This document shows, piece after piece, positions 33,176-46,534 of a DNA stretch of 64,000 nucleotides. Source of the DNA: Echria macrotheca (taxonomy: Eukaryota > Ascomycota > Sordariomycetes > Sordariales > Schizotheciaceae); contig MU839836.1 in NCBI GenBank assembly GCA_030411725.1, positions 992,001-1,056,000 on the forward strand. Direction: 5' to 3'. The first letter of the stretch is position 1. Each line of letters starts with the position of its first letter. Made by a program: the position numbers and the translations under genes. The notes below the pieces were generated by a model. That model was not told the origin of the DNA. It did not search any database and saw nothing but the letters and a program-made list of their open reading frames with translations.

Positions 33176-36100
33176 ATGGCGACTAACCTACTTATAAAGG
33201 GTAACGTACCCTTAAATATACCTACGCTTGACTTTATGATCTATTATATTTTCCTGCCTCCTTAATTGCTATAAGAAAACGATATAAATATCCAGTACTT
33301 ACTTATAATAATTTAAGTCTTACGTAACTTGGTTTCGGACTTCATAATAATATAGTAAGATTTTAGTAATTTTATGCAATTTATTCTGGATATATTTGAT
33401 AATTTTCTTAAGATGATTTCAAAAGTAAGTGTAAGTAAGATTAAGGTTACAAATCGCAATATGCTACGTAGTATAATCTTGGAACTAAAGGATAGCGGTA
33501 AGCAATAATTTCTTTTTATCGTTAAATAAATTTTTACTAAAACGGTTGTTGTAAACGTAGCGTTGCTTTATCTCCGAGATTAGAACGCTAGTTTACTTTT
33601 TACTTTCCAACAAAACAACGTTTTATTCAAAATATTTTAGCTTCTTACGCCTAACCAAAATATTATATTCTATAAAAGATCTTTCCTTTAGGAGTTTCCC
33701 GATCGGGCCGTTATAATCCCCAATAGTAAGCTTTAAAATACTATATTATTAAATAAGTTAATTAATATAATTAATAAATTTAAGTCCAAAGTTACTTTAG
33801 GAACTTGGCCTAAAGTAATTAAGGCGAAGATAATTTAGCTGGAATACAGAGACTCGCTCTCTCCTGTACTTACTACTAGCCTTCTTACTAATATCCTCAT
33901 TAGCTTAAGTTAAAAAGTATAATTTAAACGGATTATTAAACGTAACTAAAAATAAATATATTAAAGTAATATACTCCTTTTATTTTACTGGTTAACTATT
34001 TAGCTTTTTTTTTAAATAGTATTACGGCTTATACTCAACTAATATACTACTTTACATAAAGAAATATCGTAATACAAATCACTAATAGCCTATTACTATA
34101 CTTGTATCCTAAAGTTAGCCCTAGGTATATCGTAAACCTTAATTTTTAATAACAATCTCTTTACTATATAATCCAAATTAATTTACCGTATTGTTAAATT
34201 AAACCCTATTAAAAAGTTATATTTAAGGTGGCTTAGAAAAGTATAGGAGATTATAAAACGTATTAAGGTTATTTTAAATACTTAATAAATAACTACGTTA
34301 CAAAACGACAACTGGAAACTCCTGCTAAATAAGCTTCCTTAGCTAATATTTTAACAAAACTTAAAGTTAAAAGTTAAAGGTTTCCTTACGTAATTGTCCT
34401 AAATCAAATTACAAGATATTAACTAGCGAGATAATATAGGGAAAAGTAACGTAATTAAGTATTTCTTACTTTTACGTATAAAACTACTCTTACTAAGTAG
34501 TTTTAAAAACCTAAATATTATTAAAAGCCGTTATAAATTAGTTAATTTCGAAACTTAAGTTGAATTGTTATTATTAGGTTAATTACTAAGTAGTAATAAT
34601 CTTTTTATAAATATAATTGTAAGTAGTTTTAAGGAATTAATTAAAATATACTATATTTTCGCATTAGTAATTTATAATAGCATTTTAGTAGTGTTATCTA
34701 CTATATATTTAGTAATTGTAAAGCTTTAGGTAGCTATAAACAAAATTGTTAGGGGGAATATCCTGTTATTCCTAAATTATAATTCTGGATTTCCCTTTAA
34801 TATCTTTTACTTATTATTGCTAGAGAAAAAGGAAAAGATATATTATCTCTATGTTATAAAAAACTACTTCGCCTATCGCAAGGTAAAAGTTTTAAATTTT
34901 TACCTTTTAGCTTTTATTGAATTTAATTACGATAACTTATTCGTTATCCGCTTTACTTATACCTTAGTAAATTACTAACTCCTCTATTATAAGATTAAAG
35001 CTTAAAGTAGTAAGATAAAGGCTAAAAAGCTGGAAAAGTACGAAAGTATTAAACAAAAGTATAATTTATTAACTAAAGCTTATAATGCAATATTTTATAA
35101 ATATTATTAGGATTTTCAATAATAAAAGCAAATATATTTATTATTTTACTAACGCTATTGGCTAAAGCGTGAGATATAAAGTTTAAATATTAATGTATTT
35201 AAGTAACCCTTACTAGAAAAGCCTAATTACGTTAATATAACGGTTTTTGAGATTAACGTTCCTATTATTGCTGTACTTTAGCGAGAAGTAATATAAAAAC
35301 TAATTACCTAAGTATTTTACGAAAAAGAAAATAGTAGTTTCCGTATAGCTAGTTAAAAAACGTTATACTTTATAGCGAAACGTTAAGGTATAAAACGCTT
35401 CTTTTAGGCTAAAAGCCATATTTAGCTGGCCTTAACGGTTAAGCCTATAAAGGTTATTTACTATAAAACAAAATATATTACTAAAGTAATATTTAAAAAC
35501 CTCTGTATTCCATATACTACGTAATATTTATATTATAATAAACCCTTAAAAGTCTTAATAAAGATGGAAGTCTTCTATACCTATATTTTCTAATACTACT
35601 TATTCGCTAAGCTTATTAAAGAAGATTTAATAGAAGATTAAATTCACTATATTAAATATACCTTTAACAACGTTATCGCAGAACAATATCGCTATTCGGA
35701 ATCTCTCTTTCTCCGTAAATTTCAAAGTCTCGGTAACCTTTACTTTAATATTAGTTTATAATAAGTAAATATTCTATATTAGCTTATAATCCCGTCCTTT
35801 AACTTTAATAAAAAGCGAACTTTCGTCCTAATTCTATAAACGTACCTTAAAGCCGGGTCCTAATTACTAAATTTTAAATCCAGTAATAATAGCAGTTCTA
35901 TTTAAAGAAAAGCTTATTTTAACACTTAAAAAAAGTTTTTTATAAATTAAATCCTTCTAGCTCTACGTAATACTTTCCTCCATATCCGCGAAAGTTAATA
36001 AAACAATATTACCCTCTATATTCTTACGTATTTAGCTATAAAACTCCTAGCTCTCTCCCCTTTAACTAATATTGCATTTATACTCCTTAAGTACCTTAAG

Positions 36101-39100
36101 TAATTACAAAAGGTATCGATAAACTAGGCAAAACTACTTTAAAATAAGTTAAATAAATGTAATAATACCTTAGATCAAAAGAGGTAAATTAGTAGGTTGC
36201 TAATAGCAATTTTAACTTATAGCGCTATATTTAGTATAGGAAAAGCCTATTTAGTAAGTATTTTGGGAAACCTTAATACCCTTACTTAGTTAATTAAAAG
36301 CGCTGTATTAGCCCATAATTACCTCCTACCGTCAAGTAAACTTAGCGATACCATTTCCCTTTAGCTAATATAACGATAATATATAGTTATATACCGGGCC
36401 CGTCCCCTAATAACATATTAGGTTTTTAAATACGGAAACCCAAAACTAAACAAAACAATTAAATACTTATAAGCTACCTACTCCCCTTTTACTAACAATC
36501 GTAATTAGGCACCCCTTAACTAAAATACCAGGTAAAGTTACATTCTAATACGAACAAGTAACGGACTAGTATTAATTACCTTCAATTTCCTTACGGGATA
36601 TTTCTTTCTAAATAGCTACTTACTATCTAAACTACTATCGGCTTATTAAGTATACTTAACCTTCTAACAACTTTTTAGCAAGTAGATTTTAAACGTTAGC
36701 TTATTAAGCGTCCCAGGTTTAACGTTTTCGGCGTCTCGAGACTTATACAGCTAGATTATTCACTTTACCATAATTGATAACCGGCTAATTATATACGCTA
36801 TCTGATAAAGTCTTAAAAGTTACAGTAGTACCAATAACAACTATAAGTATATCCCGAAAAACTCTCTTAATAATAATCTACCTAACTCATTTGTAAATAA
36901 CTACTTATACTAACTTTATTTTATAACGTAGCGGGTAAAATTTCGTTTTATTAATTATAAGTAGGAATTAAAAGCTAAAGGTTAGTATTTAATACGTAAA
37001 AAACATAAATATATATTAAGGAAAAAGTCCTATATAGTAATAAATTTATTTAATCCTATAACGTTACTAAGTTACTTAATCCTAAATATTATTAAAGGCC
37101 CTAATAATATTAATATTATTTTAAACTGCGAAAATAACTCGTTAAACCTTAAATTCCCTTATTTCTCCTTTACTTTTTACGTTTGGTAAGGGAAAAACGC
37201 CGTTTAATCCAAAAACTATAGTAGTATATAGATTAATAGCAATTAAGAAATTAGCAACCTGGTTAGTCTCGTCGAAAAGTTAGTCCTAGAGCCTAAGTAC
37301 GGTCCCAAATTAAGAATAATTCTTATTTCGTAAAAATACGTCTTATTTCGTATCAGTAAAGTATCCAAGCACGTAAAAGTCTTAATATAACGAGGTAATA
37401 ACAAGTATATTTAATATAACGCTTTTTACGTTAATAACAAGCTTAGCTATCTAATTAATATAGGGTCTTTCCAAAGTACGCTTTATTTATATTAGCTTTA
37501 CGCGTTTATATCGTACTATCTTTCCAATTCCCTAACGTTTTAGATGGAAATAGAAAAGGTACTAAGAATCCTTTATAATACCGCTATAAAATCTTACCCT
37601 ACCCTTAACAGGGACTTTAAAGCCCTATTTAAAAAAATCGCAAGTTTCTCGCCCTTATAAATATATTATCCAATACATTTACAAGAAATAAAACAAACTA
37701 TATAAAATAATACTTTCCCACCTCTATTACAGTATAATAACCTTTAACCGCTCACTACGTTTATCTTTAACAATTACAAAAAAGCGGGAAAGCTCTTCCA
37801 GCCAAAGTTATAAAATACAAAAGTAAATAACTCTTCCACATTATTAACAGCCATCTTATCGGAAAAGAGAGCATCTGACATAACGCAGCGCGTAAGGATC
37901 CGCAATTCCATCTTTCGCGTATTTAAATTTAATGCTAAAGGATATATAATAACTAAGGATAATTAATACCACCCTTAAAATAGGGTAAGCGTTAGTAGCC
38001 GTTTTAACAACCACCGTCAAGTTTCAAAGCTAATAAAACTTATAAACACCGGTACTAAGAGTTTTATTTAAAAACCTTCTTCCAACGTAACAAGTAAGAT
38101 TAAAGTCATTAACAACTCTAAATTTAAAGGATATTTTACGGTAAAAATTAAATTTCATCTTAATAACCTCTGTGCGTTGACTAAAGCCCTTAACGGCCTA
38201 TAATATAAGCTTTATTAGGCGCTTATAGCGGAAAAAAACAAATACAAAAAGATATTTTTCCTAGCTAATTTCCTTTATATTAACAATTCGAACTAATAAG
38301 TAGTCCAGGTACTAATAGCGCTAAATAGCATTTTTATATTTACCAGGGCCGATATATTCCCGCTACCTAATACTTAATTTAACTTAAATATCAACCACGC
38401 GACGTTACAACGCAAGCTTATAAAAATCACCAACAACGGCAGAAAAAACCTAAAAAAGTACCTAAAATATAAATAAACAAAACAGTAGCAAAAATCCATT
38501 TGTAAATTCAAACGCAAAAAAAATCGAAAATAAGCGTTTAACTCCCGGGCTACTATCAGCAAATTAATTAGCAAGCTACAAACCTAGGTTAGCTAATTTT
38601 AAGCCGTATATACCCCTACTAACTCAAACTATTACTTATACCTTTATATTAATTAAATTATACCTAAAGTACTAAATTTAGTAGAAATGGCGCGGAAGTT
38701 AAAAATATTCCGTAGTTACCTTAATTTATTATTAGAAAAGCTAGGTAAAATCGGTATTATTAAGATTAGTAAGCCGTTGGTAATATCCGTTCCTTCCTTA
38801 GATAAGCCGTTTTCGAAAACCGGTATAGTTTCTACCGGGTTACTATTCTTACTACTAATACCGTATTACAACCACCTACTACCAAATACATTACTACCAT
38901 CGCAACCCACTAAAATCCAAAAGTTAAATATCTAAAATTACGTACGTTTATTTACTTTTATTAACAAACTTTTAAACGTATTTAACCTTTAAAAACATTA
39001 GACCTTATACCTTATTAAACTATATTGGAATATAACTAGTTTTATTACAACATAGCCTAATACAATTATACTTAAAGGTGGAGACCTAACTAAAAGCCTA

Positions 39101-42100
39101 TAAAAAGCGCTAAACTGGTATAGTTTCCTTTATTGCGGTATAAAACTCTCCCTAATTAATACTTCAATTATATATTAAGTATATATCGATATTAATATAT
39201 ATCCCCAAATCTTACCCTTTTTCCTTTTATAACGTATAATATAAGGACTTTAGCGTTAGCTGTTGTAATTGTAGTAACTCTGCCTTATTAACCTCGCCTT
39301 AAGTTTAGTGGGCTTATAGCGTGCTAAACGGCTTTATAGCCTTTGATCTGCCCTTAAGAAGCGCTATAGCGATTTACAAAAAAAGCTTTTTAATACTAAC
39401 AACTACAAAAATTTGAAATAAAACCTACTTAAATACCCTAAAAGCCTATTACTAAAAATTAAGTAGGGTATTATAATTCGTACTATATAAAATAAAATCG
39501 TTACCGCTATAAGATCCCCGCTAGGGATAAAAAACTTGGTTATATAGCTTAATATAGGTAAGGGAAAATTATCCGTTATTATACCTATTATAGCAATTGC
39601 GTTAGCAAATAAGTAGCGCTTAGTTTATATTATAATAGTAAAGCCCTAGTTAAGTTAAATAACGCATATACTTATTAGTAAGTTTGGAAATCTATTAAAT
39701 AAATAAATATTTTACCTTCCGTTTTTATATTTAATTTAAATAAATTACAATAACGTTAAAATTATACGTAAAATAGTAAAAAGGTATAAAGTCGAAAATA
39801 AAATACTTTTTATATAACCTAAGCATTTACTATTATTTAAGTTAATAAATATCGAAAAAAACTAAGTTATAAAAAATAAAAGGAAAATTAATAGCAAAAT
39901 ATTAAAAGAAAACATTACCCATTTATACTAAAAGTTTAAATTTATTTCGTAAAATATTATTAACAAAAGTAACGAGAATTTTAATATTAAATATAAACTA
40001 ATTTACACTATAGGTACGTAGGAAGCAATTAAGATAAGCTTTAATTAGTAAATTTTAATCTAATAAATCCTCGCTTTAATTAAAACTACCGTTTAATAGC
40101 TTATAGCTAACAACGCTTACATAAATTTAGCAAAGGGTTTTATCTTCGAGGATTATAATATCAAATATATTCCCGTTATATATATTTTAAAAGAATTTAT
40201 AGGCTAGTACCTAATCGGCGTATTTACCGTTACAATATACTACTACAACCTTACTAATTTCCCAATAATTTACCAAAACAAACGTATATATTAGGCGATT
40301 CGTAATTATATTTTAGTTAATTAAATTATTTTTAAGGACCTTATATTAATCGAAAATACCGGTACTACTAGGCTATTTAATAATTTAACTACTAAAAACG
40401 TAATTTTTCTTTTCTAAAGCTTATTAGTTAAAAGGGTTCTCCTATTTACATTTAGTTAAAAGCGATTTTATATTAATTACAGCCTTACTTTTACCTACTA
40501 ATTACTAATTATACTTACTATACTATATTAAGCAAAGAATATACCTTTACCGTACTTTAAGTTTAATTACCTTAACGTTATTATCGCGCTTACCTACTTA
40601 AGTTACTATTATAGTAACCTATTTAATAAATAACTTTATACGTATTTTTAACTACTTTATAATAACTTGGATTAAATAAAGCAAAAATACAATAAATAAA
40701 TTACCTAAGCGCTAAACCTTTTACTATCCTTCCAGTACTTTTTATTTATTAATATTAAAGATAAACCTTGATATAAAACTATTATCTTTCCTATATTAAA
40801 ATACGTTTAGTTAATTATAGACTTTTTCCTTACGTACGTAATTTTCCCTAAAAAAATAAAGTAATTCCTACTTAAACTTTTCTTATCTGGGTAAAACTTA
40901 GTTAAACTGAAAAAATATTACCCTTTAATTAAATTCAACGGTATTAATAACTCTAAAACTATCCTCCCGCTATCTGTAATAGCTTTAAATTTATAGCCGT
41001 ATATTAATGCTGTAATATTTAGTATTATTTTAAGGAATAAGAATATAATATTAAAAGTAGGAATTAAAAGGGAGGAATTATTATTATAACCCTTAGCCCT
41101 ATTTAAAAAGATATTACTTAACTTTTTAATGTAATTTTAACCGTTTATATGGGTAATTTTCGATATAAGCGCTTAGGGTATTAAAAATAGTAATTTATAA
41201 ATAACGAAAAACTTACTTGATATAATTTCCGTAAATAACGTTAACGTTATTATCTTTTTCGACTATTAAAATAAGTTTTTAATCCTCCTTCGAAATGGTA
41301 ATATTGTACCGTTCCTAATGTCCCTATTTGCAATATGAACTAATTGGTACCTTATATTCCTTAATTAAACGTATATAAAAGGTATTAATCTAAAACTATT
41401 GGATAATTATTGTACTACCGTTACCCTTAGGCTAAGCGTAATAAAGGATACTTTAATTTAAGTATATATATAAATACGTAAGTTTAGTTATGGTTAATTA
41501 GTAACGTTTGTATTATCTCCTAAAATATAGAAATATATTTATTTGGCTTGTATTAACCTAGTTTCTAAATAGCCCCTAAGTATTACTAACGTTATTACTT
41601 AAGTTATTTTGGAAATATAAAATAAAATAATACGTAATATCCCTTTATAGGTAACCTAAAGCATTTGCTATACCTGCTAAGAAACGATATAAAAACAGGT
41701 AAAAGAAAACGGTAGTATCTTTTCTTTATTAAACGCGTAAAAATACCTTAAGCCTAAAACTATATACCTAGAAAAGTACTATTAATCTAAGCTAATACTA
41801 ATAACTAGGAGGGATATTAATATTACTACGTTAATAGCGGACCTTAACTTATAAGATTAAGTGGATTTAAATACTAATAATAAAACGGTAAAGTATAGGG
41901 AAATAAACGCCTATATTTAAATTATTTAGGAAAAGTTAGTTACTTTTAGCCGTATTATACGCTTTAGTACTACTTCTTTAACGCTTTAAAAAAAGTAAAA
42001 ATACAAACTCGTGTTTAAAATTAAAAAAAAACGCTAAATCACCTAATTACTACTGTAAATAACTTTCCCGTATAAACTTAACTATTACCTTATCTAATTT

Positions 42101-42913
42101 GTTTATATTAATAATATTAAATTACTTACTAACGTTACTTTTTATTTATATTATTTAATTATATTAATAATTAATACCGTTACTTTATTTGCCCTTAATA
42201 TCGCCGCCTTTTTAATTAATTTACTTATAATTAAGGATTTTACCCGTACGGTAAATATTACTAAGTTAATATATTGTTTTAATAATTATTAGTGGGGTAT
42301 ATAATAAGTTCTCGTTTATTTTACATATACTACTTAAAATAAAAACGTAAACCTAATATCTTTAATAATAATAATAATTAATTAGTAAAAGGTTAATCGA
42401 CTTAAATACGTTATTAAGATACTTTTAAAGCCTAGTAAGTCCTAAAGATCTTCCTCGGTACTTATAATACTATATATTTACCTTTTCTGCCTTAATTTAA
42501 CCTTTTTATCTATAAAATATCTTAAAAGGTATATTATCCCCAAAGTAATAACTAATTAAAAACTACCCTTTAATTTAATTATATAACTTAACCTTTTCGC
42601 CGGATAGCTTTATTTATAAAGCTATAATGAATATAAAAAAATATATAGGTATTTAGGCTTATTATATACGGAAAATAAGGACGAAAAGACGGTTATATTA
42701 TTGAATAATTTCGTTAGGAAGAGAAGATACCTTTAGTACAGCTTTGGCTTAAGCCCGGTCGTATTTTTAGCTAAAGTATATCACAAGATTAAGGGTAATT
42801 GTGTAAAAGGGGCGGAGAAGACGCATATGGGAAAAATTTTGGTAGGGGAGATCTTGACGGAGAGGGATTTTCTAAGAGACGATGGGAAGAAAACTTTAAC
42901 TAAGGGGTTCTAG
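33176..42913 (+). pseudogene. RIP-saturated copy of the DUF3638/DUF3645 giant gene
   Basis: One frame runs from ATG at 33176 to TAG at 42911-42913, 3,245 codons, close to the usual length of this fungal family (DUF6606-DUF3638-DUF3645, often labelled ubiquitinyl hydrolase-like). Landmarks stay in order: YYIFLPPQL-like start (33236), QISNINIDVFK with Gln turned to stop (near 35195), VPGLTFSASRDLYSQ (near 36690), the P-loop-like LNIGKGKLSV where the family has GEGKSS (39548-39577), LIYTIGT (39998), VIFPKKIK (40838), and KTHMGKIL with LTERDF at the end (42817-42870). Gln and Trp codons have become TAA/TAG throughout, for example TAG at 39545. Glu-to-Lys and Ser-to-Leu changes fit C-to-T on both strands. 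I noticed no indel. It cannot encode a protein. Confidence 0.9.
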
Positions 42914-43684
42914 GGCGCGCTTGGTTATTAGGTGTCTAGGAACGTTAGGTGTATTATTATCATGAGTTGAGCAGGGATCCGAAAGCTAAAATCGTTATGA
43001 TGGTAGCCCCCATTTTGACCTCGCCATCTGTGATTGGCGACCGCTCGTGCGACCACTGCGATGTCACGGGAAAGAGATGGCCTCCAACCACCAAATTTGG
43101 ATCTGTGGCTCAGACATCTCCAGAATTTTGATGGTATGTAGCAAAAGGGTTCTCAGGAAACCGAATAGTGAGTAAAAAGTGGAAACCGCTCGTGCCTGTG
43201 GGCCTGTGTGAAATGTCCAAATTTAGCAAGTCCAAATATATGTTGGCCCGTGCTCTACCGGAGTAGGAAACAGGAGCGGAATAGCCGTTCCCGGCTTTGT
43301 GTTCGTCCGGATAAACCCTTAAATGGGGTATTGTCACTTTACCCGAGTAAGGGGTAACTTCCTTGGCTGAGGTATCACGTGGAGTGGGAGCCCAGTTATG
43401 GGCTCGCAGCGCAAACAGTATAGCCCAGAACTGGGCCCCCAAGATAATATTTTTTTAGAACAAAAACTTATAGATGATTTACTGAAGGTCCCATTTCCGG
43501 GCTCACAAAACAGATCCTCAGTGTCCACCGCACTGTCATCTGACAAATGCTATTTCAACTTCGCTTTACAACACCCATCGGCAAGATCTGAATATATTAC
43601 TCCGTCGCTCAGAATACTAGCGAGGAGCAGCTTTTCTTCCTTCTTCAATGACAATCGCAACCCCGATTTTGGACTTACGACAAA
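42914..43684. other. Right edge of the block and intergenic
   Basis: AT-richness ends at about 42950. The remainder has normal composition with overlapping short ORFs on both strands, none convincing. It includes the upstream region of the Clr5 gene. Confidence 0.4.
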
Positions 43685-44102
43685 ATGAGACCGACGCCAA
43701 TTGACTGGAATCTTTATAAAGGGGATATTAAACAGCTTTATAAGACTGGTCGGGCAGAAGACATTGTGATATGGTTGAGACATGAAAAGGGTGTCCAATG
43801 CAAGTAAGTACACGAGTGTTGCTCTTTGGTACCTTCCATGATTTAACGGTGAATACAGCGTTGAGCAAGTCCGTAGTGCTTTAAAACGATGGGGGTTTAG
43901 AAAGCCCTATCGTATGCTTGGACAATCTTTGGCCCCATCTCTTTACTCAGGAGATTGTCAATCACGGTCACAATCTGAAGACACGTTCTGCCAACAACAC
44001 ATTTCTGATGAATCTCCTTCCGATAGAAACGGGAAAAGCCCTTTTGATCAACCGGAACTAGTGGTACGACCTTTCAAGCCTCAACCTACTTTACTATACT
44101 AA
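43685..44102 (+). CDS. Clr5-domain protein
   Basis: Exon 1 (43685-43803, donor GTAAGT) joins exon 2 (43859-44102, acceptor TACAG) to give 120 residues. The first 60 residues match the fungal Clr5 domain: IDWNLYKGDIKQLY, an intervening helix, then VRSALKRWGFRKPYR. The domain is named after a fission-yeast silencing factor and is found at the N-terminus of many fungal proteins. The remaining 60 residues are Ser/Gln-rich without a second domain, so this is a short member; most Clr5 proteins are several hundred residues long. It may be truncated. Confidence 0.7.
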
Positions 44103-44688
44103 CAGACATTTGAGGCCTTTGGCGAGTATAAAATGAAAACTGATGGCCCTTTCAGGGGAATGTGGGTTGACGGGGGCGCTGTTCGTACCGTTGATGGCGT
44201 TGACTATGTTGCGTACTGTGTTCTTGTGCCATTGTGGGGTAGACCGGTTCAAGGATGAGGACATACTTAGTCGTCCTTGGAGCACAATATATCACCAACA
44301 ACAATGCTGACGATTTATGGATGGTTATTTGGAAAATTTAGAGAATTCAGGCGTGAAAATATCTTTGCAGTATAACATGTAAAATTGACCAGTAAATGAA
44401 AGGGAAGTGAAAGCCTTCGTTGTTAACAGGAAATCAATGCAGATAAATCGTACCATGTTACCATCTTTATTCACTACTATCGGACTATCGGAGTGGAGTA
44501 ATATCTTTCAACGCTTATTTGGGCTAAACTGTAACGTGGGCGCTCCGTCTCTTGTTTGCAATGTGATTGTTAGTACGTGTGGCCGCAGAGTGACGGATAG
44601 TGCTTACCTCATATCGTTCGATCCAGTCGTTTAAGGAATTCATCGCCAGCGCTCATCTCCACTAGTTCAGAGAACCGGAAAGAGGATA
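44103..44688. other. Intergenic
   Basis: No gene is supported; the ORF at 44407-44634 has no recognisable features. Confidence 0.35.
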
Positions 44689-45228
44689 TTAAGGCCGGGA
44701 CCAAATCACTATCCTCTCCAACATCATTAAACCTATGGACTGGAGTTTCTCGGTAAACCGTTTGAAGACTTCTAGTACCTCTCCGTCCAGATCAATGACG
44801 TATGTCCACTCGCAATAAAGCGAATCGACCGCAAATTATAGGTCGAGCATGATCGGGAGCTTTTGTAATTCCGAAGCTTGTGCGACAATTTCAAGGATCC
44901 CGGCGCCGGTCGAATCGTGTAGAGAAGGGGTAAGGTAACGCATGATATCCATCGTAACCAGCCGGTCCCTGGATTCGATAAATGCATACCAAGCGACTTT
45001 TTCCAAGCCACTTAGGTGGTCGACTTGTCTCTTTGCACTATACGCCTCCAAGTCGGATGCTTCGTACGTGTGATCAATCCCGTCTTTGAGGCGTTGGATG
45101 TTCTCGGGGCTCTAGAGAAACCTCACAATATCTAGCCCTTGGCCTTCAGGATAGCCATCGCAAGAGCAGTATTGTTTCGATACAAACTGGTCATTGTAAA
45201 ACACACAGATGAGGTTGTGGGTACCCAT
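44689..45228 (-). pseudogene. MGTxNL-family pseudogene with two nonsense codons
   Basis: The minus strand starts at ATG 45228 with MGTHNLICVFYNDQFV, then YCSCDGYPEGQGLDIVRFL, the hallmark of a large uncharacterised fungal family (MGTRNL...QWDGYPEGQG). The frame runs for 180 codons to 44689 with only two internal stops, TAG at 45112-45114 and TAA at 44836-44838. Both fall where the family plausibly has Gln (FLxSPENIQRLK and DLxFAVDSLYCEW), so both are CAR-to-TAR transitions. The later family motif CEWTYVIDLDGEVLEVF is intact. There are no indels. It cannot make a full protein. Confidence 0.75.
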
Positions 45229-46534
45229 GGTTCGAAAATTGAGTGGCGACGGCTGAAATACTTCTTTTGCGGTATAGATGGTGAGATTTCTGGTAGTACT
45301 AATGGGAAGACAACAAGCGGCGACGTGTTCTATTTATACTCATGTGGGCATAGAATACACCGGGGAGAGAGGCCTGCTCACTCAAGTTTCACAGCCTTGG
45401 GAAGTTTATCCGGCATGAGTCATGAGGCAAAATTAGAAACTGAATGGTGACGACGAGGGACCACAACAGTTGGGCTAACAGAGGTGCCTTATTGGGTCTT
45501 AATCGGTCGAATAATACCTCAGTGCATTATCAAAACGGAATTCGCATAGCCAACGTTTACCTCCCCAGATGGACAGAAAGGTGGCAAACCCAGGTCTCGG
45601 ATACACCGCCTCCATCTGGACCAAGCAAGGGAACCGGCTATGCTTTACAGAGTAGCCCTGATATCCGGGCAGCGGGGAACCTTCGACGAAGAAGGTTGAC
45701 GTATATCAAGAAAATTATTCGGAGTACAAGGAGTGGAGGATATGGATATTGTGGCTTCTTCTGCAGGAACTTGATACTAAGGGTTAGGGTTAAGCTTTTG
45801 TTTACTTACCCCTGAGACGCCTCGACTCTCCTCGTTTTACCACGAAAATCATGGCTGGCATTCCTCGTTGGACTGAAAATGGTTTGAAAAGCTGCTAATT
45901 TACTTCTTACGGGAAACGAATCATTACTGAGTTCAATCGCAATACCGAGAACGAGATCCTATTCCCAACCAAATACTTAGAGAATTGCCTTTCAAAGAAT
46001 TTAACTGTTCCACTGAGCTTCGCTTATTATTATAGCTTGGTACTAACCTTTGAGTTCTCTGGCAGACAAATAAACCATTTCATCATTGCCTTTACGCAAG
46101 AGATATACCATATTAATCATGCGGGCGACTAATTTGGCCGTTGAAAATACCTTGACTAAAGCCGAATATATAGATTTTATCGCGGAACGTAAACAGTCCA
46201 GATGCGTTAATGTGAGATAAAACACCAGAAAATACAATACCCATGCAACCGTAATACCGGTTTAAAAGTTTCTAGTTCGAGCTCCCCGGCGCAAGGTAAT
46301 CTACCATATGGTCTTCTCCACTTGGCACCCGCTGACATCTGCAGGTGTAACAGCGTCGAGGTAGCAAGTATTGTTGAACATTATCAGTTGAACTAATGTA
46401 TCACAACTTTGACTGAATATTGTGCTAGCTATTTACGCTAAGAAGAATACGTAGCCTTGTAGGAAAGCCCGAGTGTTGGTAACCCCGGTACACCCGGTAG
46501 CCACAATGTTTGATCTCCTGCAAAATTATCCCGA
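45229..46534. other. Intergenic with telomere-like repeat
   Basis: At 45779-45793 is AAGGGTTAGGGTTAA. The ORFs at 45139-45450 and 45444-45815 are not convincing. Confidence 0.4.

Noticed and set aside
38374..38935. ORFs 38374-38574 (minus) and 38687-38935 (plus) as small genes
   Set aside because: The plus ORF is merely a stop-free piece of the RIPed giant gene frame or a neighbouring frame in AT-rich DNA; the minus ORF is a chance frame.
32366..42950. AT-rich block as a degenerate LTR or LINE retrotransposon
   Set aside because: No long terminal repeats or reverse-transcriptase order found; one plus-strand frame instead follows the DUF3638/DUF3645 family from start to stop.
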